From Carallia brachiata (lineage: Eukaryota > Streptophyta > Magnoliopsida > Malpighiales > Rhizophoraceae): DNA of 64,000 nucleotides. The DNA lies in the NCBI GenBank assembly GCA_021464245.1, contig JADCRB010000019.1, forward strand, positions 3,701,130 to 3,765,129, written 5' to 3'. Both the position numbers and the translations under genes were made by a program. The notes beneath the pieces were generated by a model. It had not been told where the DNA came from, did not search any database, and was given only the letters and a program-made list of their open reading frames with translations. Shown in pieces: positions 58,686 to 64,000 of this stretch. How positions within the stretch are numbered: the first letter of the stretch is position 1; every line of letters starts with the position of its first letter.

Positions 58686-61307
58686 ATGGCCCAAAATGCA
58701 AAAACACCTCTGCATCCTCCAACTTATGGAAAGCTAATCACCGTTCTTAGTATTGATGGCGGTGGAATTAGAGGGATCATACCAGCAACCCTCCTCAGCA
58801 TTTTAGAGTCCGAGCTTCAGGTAGAAATAGGGGGCCTTTTTTAAAGGCCCACTGCTTGCATGTTCTCGAAACTTTGATAGTATCCTTGGTGACTAGAAGA
58901 AAGCAAATGTCATGAATCTGGGAAGCTGGAATTACATCATTAAATACATTCATGCATGCATTCGTGCAAAAGGGGAATACTTAATTAATTGTAACATTTC
59001 TCTTGTCATCCTAGCTGCGTAGTTCAGCGGTACAGCTACATTATGATTTTAATCTGTACATCCAATGATTATAAAAAGTACAGTAAAATTACTCTTGCTA
59101 GTTATATGGATGGGACTAAAGCTTAAATCCCAAAGGAAAATACCAAGAGAATCATTGTTTAAGCTGGCGGCGGCACAAGTTGATGCCATTTGCACCCCAA
59201 GAAATGAAACACAAAAAAAGTCTCATCTCCTTATTCTCTACATCTCAAAATGCTAATTAACCAGTTGTTTTGGCTCTTCCACATGTACAGAAACTGGACG
59301 GTAAAGACGCAAGGATTGCAGACTATTTTGATGTGATTGCAGGGACTAGCACTGGCGGCCTCATGACCTTGATGCTAACAACCCCAAATGATAAAAATCG
59401 CCCCTTGTTTGCTGCTAATGAAATCACTGATTTCTATCTCGAAAACTGCCCCAAAATCTTTCCCCAACAAAGGTATTTTCATGAATCCTCAAGGATGCCC
59501 CAAATTGAATATTATTAACTTTAAAATTCCCATCACGATGCTAATGGAATCTCTTTCACCATAGTTTTCTCGTGGCAACAGTCGAAAATTTCTTAGCAGG
59601 ACCTAAATATGATGGCAAGCACTTGCATAAGACTGTCAGGGAAAAACTGGGAGACAAACGGTTGCACGAGACATTGACAAATGTTGTGATCCCAACATTT
59701 GACATAAAGCAACTCCAGCCTACAATCTTCTCCAGCTATGAGGTACAAAAGTATCCAGTACTGGTAGCAAAGTTGCGTAAACTCGTTATGTTTGTGCTCC
59801 TTTTCTATTTATTGCATGGGAGAACTTATTATATATTGGCGTCCACATTTGACTCGTCTTGACTGTCCACACTCCTGATCAGGTGAAGAATGACCCGAGC
59901 TTGGATGCCCCATTATCTGATATATGCATTGGAACTTCAGCTGCCCCAACTTATCTTCCATCCCATTATTTTGAAACCAAAAGTTCAACAGGAAAAGTGA
60001 GAGAATTCAATCTTGTTGATGGCGGTCTGGCTGCAAACAATCCGGTATATCTATTATCTATTAATTGGTTATCAACCTCATTCCATGTTGTGCGGAAAGT
60101 TATCCACAGTTTTTATGTGATTCATTAACATTCAAAAATTTTTAGGCATTTATTGCTATAAATGAAGTGATGAAAGAAATCAAACGCGGGAACAAGCAAT
60201 TCGGAGGCATCCAGACAACTGAGTACACACGATTTCTTGTTCTATCCTTAGGAACTGGGGAAGCTAAGAATGAGGGAAAATACTCTGCCAAAGAAGCTGC
60301 CCAGTGGGGCATATTGGAATGGTTAAGCAGCAACAACGGCAGTCCTTTGATTGATAGCTACATGCAAGCTAGTGCTGACATGGTTGATATTCATATGACC
60401 AGCCTTTATCAGGCCCTCGGCTGCGACGAGAGCTACATCCGAATTCAGGTATTATATCACAGTGTGAAAAATGTAGACGCTAACATCATCACATAAGAAA
60501 AAAGAGAAGGAACGACTACAAGAAAACAAGTCTCTAGGTCTGCAAATATTAGAGACGAACGATAACTAATAAATCAAGTTGGGTATACATGCCACGATGG
60601 GCTCAATTTTGGACTCTTTATTCATTAATGAATTTTTCTGGCTTTTAGAAAAAAAAAAAAAAGGAACAAAAAAATAAAAAAACACCAACCTCGTCGTCAA
60701 AGTTAGATAGTCAAAAGCAATAGTAATTTCTCTGCCGCTATCTAACTAAAAATGGAATCTACGACGAAAAACAGGATGATACACTTACCGGAACAATGAC
60801 AGCGATGGATATTGCCACCGAAGAAAACTTGCAGAATCTTATTACAGTGGCTCAGAAGCTACTCAAGAAACCACTATCAAAGGTGAATTTGAGCACGGGC
60901 TGCTTTGAGCCTGTTGGTAAGGGTACAAATGAAGAGGCACTAATAAGGTAATACATTTACATATGATTAATGTCACTCCCTAAGGAATTTGTTGGCATAT
61001 GAGCAATTTTTTTTTCTATCTTGGAAGAGGGGTCAAAGCCCCACAGAGTAGGAGGCTAGTGAGGAAAGATGGAGTTCGAATCCCGCGACTGCAAGAAATA
61101 ACACGTTTCTTTGCACTCGATTTACACCGACTCCTCTTAGCATATTTGCATTGGATTACACAATGTTATGCATAACTCCCATTTTGACTTTCGAGTTTTT
61201 TACCATGTATTGGTTTATTTGAGAGGGTTCCATTTGAATTCTGTAGGTTGGCTAAAGCACTCTCAGATGAAAAGAAGTGTCGTCTATCTCAAGTTGCATC
61301 CAACTGA
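58686..61307 (+). CDS. Patatin-like phospholipase A (lipid acyl hydrolase), intact, 397 aa, seven exons
   Basis: Exons 58686-58820, 59291-59472, 59565-59742, 59883-60044, 60146-60448, 60775-60947 and 61247-61307 join in frame (1194 nt), all with GT-AG introns. Oxyanion-hole motif DGGGIRG is at residues 24-30. The nucleophile elbow GTSTGG is at 63-68 (Ser65) and DGG at 211-213 (Asp211), giving the Ser-Asp dyad of plant patatins. APTYLP and the C-terminal half (SLGTGEAK, then [10 protein letters not shown]) also fit plant PLP2-type enzymes, which are about 400 aa. No signal peptide, so cytosolic or peripheral-membrane action is expected, releasing fatty acids from phospho- and galactolipids, often in defence or wound signalling. 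It is the only intact member of the local cluster. AATAAA lies at 61451-61456. Exon 3 is slightly shorter at its start than in typical members. Confidence 0.93.
61005..61145 (-). mobile_element. SINE-like element in the last intron (copy B)
   Basis: Counterpart of 48830-48970, with B-box-like GATTCGAACTCC-type sequence on the minus strand and a T run at 61007-61016 on the plus strand as tail. Shared position in both copies shows insertion before the duplication. Confidence 0.45.
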
Positions 61308-61814
61308 ATAATGATAAATGCCATCATTCAGCTGCTACATAGGATGTTCAAATAAATGTACATGGATAATGATAATGCTAATATTTCATTTCATAGCCAT
61401 GTACTCCCAATATGTAATCTTTGAATAATGATGTACCGGTGGAACACCTCAATAAACAGATCGAGTCCAGGACTTGCAATTTATTAAAGTTCTAACAAGG
61501 GCTTCAATCCTTTTCTGTAATTTGACTAGCATCCAATAATAACATTGCTTGACCTGTATGCCCAAAAAAAAAAAAAACATTGCTTCACCTATACGAAAAA
61601 CAGATCCGAAATTGAAAGTTTTAATTTGAATTACTTTATCAATTCTACTGTAAGAGTTAGACCCAGTTTCCAATTTCACATTGTTTTAGTTCGGTGAAAT
61701 TGAATCAGAGAAATCACTGCTGGTCATTGTGACATGCATTTTCGAGTTATAAAGAAAAATTAGGTTGCAAGCAGAAATTGTTTTGTTATGTTTTCCATTG
61801 TTTACATTTTTTAG

Positions 61815-63520
61815 ACATTTTTTGCAATGAATGAAGCAATAAAAGAGATCCATAGGGGCAGCGAGGATTTGAATAGCATCAAGCCAGCCGAGTACGATTT
61901 ATGGTTCAATCCTTAGGAGCTGGTCAATCGAAAAGCGAATTGAAAAGTATGCTGCACAAGAAGCAGCTAACTGGGGACATTAAGCAGTGACAGGTCCAAT
62001 TCATGGATTGACATTTCATGCAAGCTGGTGCTGACATGGATTATATTCACATGACTAGCCGTGGTTCTGGCATCGGTGGGATTATACAAGGTATGCCAAG
62101 TTGCAATTCACACAAAAAACCAAAAAAACAAAAAACAAAAAAAAAAGGAAGAGGAAGAAGATTTTTAGGTATTTAGATGACTAAATAATCTTTTTCAAGC
62201 CCTTCACTCGAGATATAGGTACATTCGTATTCGGGTACTAAAAGTCTATCAAATCTAGATTAGACATTTATTTGTTATAAAATTACCTAAGATGCAAATA
62301 ATAATGTTTGATTGAGATTTACATCTAAACAAGATATTTGTGTCGGAAATCTCTAAATAAAAAAGTTATATGGTGGAAATGTAATTAAGCAAGTAACCCA
62401 AGAAAACCAAAGCAATCAAAGCAGTTTAAAGGAAACATTCTCAAACATAATCCCTCACTCACTTTTTCCCAAAACTCGCCTTTCTTTAAATCTAACAATC
62501 TAAAACATACAAACAAACAATATCAAGAGTACTTCCCAAATTAAACACAACATATAAGCTTAAAGTTAAGTCCTAGAAATGGATCTTATGTCAAATTATA
62601 ATTAGCTACTTCTCTGACGTTGGACTAAAAGCCTAACTAAAACTCTCCCGTGCAAGTCTGTTGGACTAAAACTGTGAATAAAACACATGCTCACCTTACG
62701 ATAGTTTTTGAACTTTAGAGCTCTTAATCATAAGGAGTGTGATGCTATGTAAAGTAAGCATGCAGCCCAAAAATTTAATGGTGAGTTTAGGAATAGATTA
62801 CATTCGAACACCATGAAGAAACCGAACGAACAGGAAGAGGAACTGGTCAGACTACAGTAAAAAAAAAATAGCGACAATATTTTATGGTTTTCGGAGATTT
62901 AATTTGAGCCACTATATCTCGGAATGTATGGTACATTCAGAATAATAGTGCAATCAACATGCTTTTAGTCCCCACCAAGTTTATAATAGGATTATTATCT
63001 AAACACTTTTCTCGCGTTGTAAATCCTTTCACCTGTTGGATGAAGGCCAATGCCAAGAGATTGCTCCCTATCTAGGGATTATTGGTTGTTTTCCCATTTG
63101 CATACAAAACCTCAATGTACGCGGAAAATGGCCGCAATTGTGTCAGACGTTGTAAAAGCTTGATTGTCGTTGTAGCCATAGATTATTATGTCAGTGCCAA
63201 TTGTGGAATAGCTCATGATGTTGAGTTTATTTCTTGTTAAGCACATTCATAGTTTTGCCTTAACAATATTCACCCCCCACTAGTTAAAAAAATTATAATA
63301 CTATGAGATCGTCGTCAGCCAAAACTGCTAGGCGTACGGTTCACTTAATAGAATGTTGACAGCTATGAATGCTGCCCCCGAAGAAAACTACCAAAATTTT
63401 GTAACTGTGGATCGGAAGTTGGTGAGGAAAAGAAACCATAGTCAAAGCTGAATCTAAGCAGTGGCTCCCTTGAGCTCGTAGTCAGGGTATCAATAATACG
63501 AATAAAAACAATGATATGTT
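61815..63520 (+). pseudogene. Third patatin-like gene remnant (exons 5 and 6 only)
   Basis: A 3' splice site (TTTTTTAG) at 61814 is followed by an exon-5-like stretch to 62090: FFAMNEAIKEIHRGSEDLNS and KPAEY match the intact gene's [16 protein letters not shown]...TTEYT, then stops and indels follow before a GT donor. An exon-6-like stretch starts near 63352 (LTAMNAAPEENYQNFVTVDRKL) and decays by 63520. Exons 1-4, with the catalytic Ser and Asp, are not found between here and the intact gene. Divergence is much greater than between copies A and B, so this is an older paralogue. Confidence 0.75.
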
Positions 63521-64000
63521 TTAATTAAAGATATGGTTTGTGGTTTTCTTTCACGTCAAACTGAAGATTGTAGTTTGATAGTGATCTAACGTGTTGTTAC
63601 TACTATTAATTTAAATTTGAATTCTCTCAGTAACACTTTCTTCCGAATAAAAAAAGAATTTACATGTGAGCACAATATTGTATTTTAAATTCGTTAAAAC
63701 TGTGGTCGGAATTAGAGAAACTCGTTTAACCCCATCAATACTCCGGTCGTAAGTCTTCCTTATAGGGAAAGTTGAATGAGGATATCAATAGGTGACACTC
63801 AATTTCAGCTTGTGAGTGCAATGACCAATATACTTGCGATAAACTTCTTTTTTATGATAAAAAAAATAAGAATGGTTTTTTTTGTTTTTTTGACTTGGTA
63901 TAGATGAATATGTAATTTTGGCTATTTTTGGGAGTTGTTTGCTTTTTTGGGTGTTCTTGTCTCTTGTCTCTGTAAGGATGTTCTGAATAAAAGTATTTTA
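63521..64000. other. Intergenic to window end
   Basis: No gene supported. The last 100 bases are T-rich and end GTTCTGAATAAAAGTATTTTA, which resembles the 3' end of a retroposon or transcript, but the window stops there. Confidence 0.3.

Larger units (their letters stand above)
51235..61650. repeat. Segmental duplication copy B
   Basis: Counterpart of 41860-49500, in direct orientation and about 9-12 kb downstream. It is longer because of insertions absent from copy A: a MITE near 51365-51515, the GA-rich element 52704-53961, SINEs at 54453-54778 and 57769-58087, a composite insert of about 2.3 kb (about 54995-57310) and a MITE at about 58310-58475. Homology ends after TTTGAATTACTTTATCA near 61640. 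Confidence 0.8.

Noticed and set aside
1..64000. CRISPR arrays, operons, phage or bacterial defence systems
   Set aside because: No spaced direct-repeat array or bacterial gene organisation; the DNA is plant nuclear.

Overview
The window is nuclear DNA from a flowering plant, most likely a eudicot. It is AT-rich with long gene-poor stretches. The one intact multi-exon gene has GT-AG introns, and the other families are plant types: F-box, patatin-like lipase, plant L1-type LINE, plant hAT, CACTA, SINEs and MITEs. No rRNA, intact tRNA, CRISPR array or bacterial feature was seen. I cannot name the species.

Layout. 0-6 kb: a possible small secreted peptide ORF (1687), a SINE with a 16-bp target-site duplication (TSD), and an F-box gene on the minus strand (3927-5084) with a probable 5'UTR intron. 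6-15 kb: a dispersed repeat of unknown class, a MITE, and a full-length L1-type LINE (7431-13190, minus) bounded by a perfect 18-bp TSD; both its ORFs are broken by frameshifts. 15-24 kb: AT-rich DNA with a long inverted repeat (17885-19740), an LTR-like block, an unrecognised ORF, and a second copy of the dispersed repeat, itself split by a 396-bp insert. 24-27 kb: a 2.8-kb element with about 0.6-kb inverted arms, an 8-bp TSD and a GC-richer core, carrying a nested 748-bp hAT MITE with its own TSD. 30-36.4 kb: a decayed hAT transposase, then a non-autonomous CACTA-type element (31933-36422) that has captured pieces of at least three host genes in one orientation: calmodulin exon 1, the membrane-segment and C-terminal part of a bZIP17/28-type factor, and a flotillin-like exon. 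36.6-41.8 kb: a pyrimidine-rich Harbinger/Tourist-like element, a partial GC-rich repeat end, and a 1.05-kb non-autonomous hAT element with an 8-bp TSD.

42-64 kb is a tandem segmental duplication around patatin-like phospholipase genes. Copy A (about 41.86-49.5 kb) holds a pseudogene whose 16-bp deletion removes the catalytic serine motif. Copy B (about 51.2-61.65 kb) holds an intact seven-exon gene encoding 397 aa. A third, more diverged patatin remnant with exons 5-6 only lies downstream. Insertions present in one copy but not the other (SINEs, LINE tails, a copia gag remnant, a GA-rich Harbinger-like element) mark events after the duplication.

Host genes with a supported function are therefore few: one F-box protein (probable SCF substrate adaptor) and one patatin-like lipid acyl hydrolase. 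Most of the rest is transposon-derived, and the gene-capturing CACTA element is the most striking structure.
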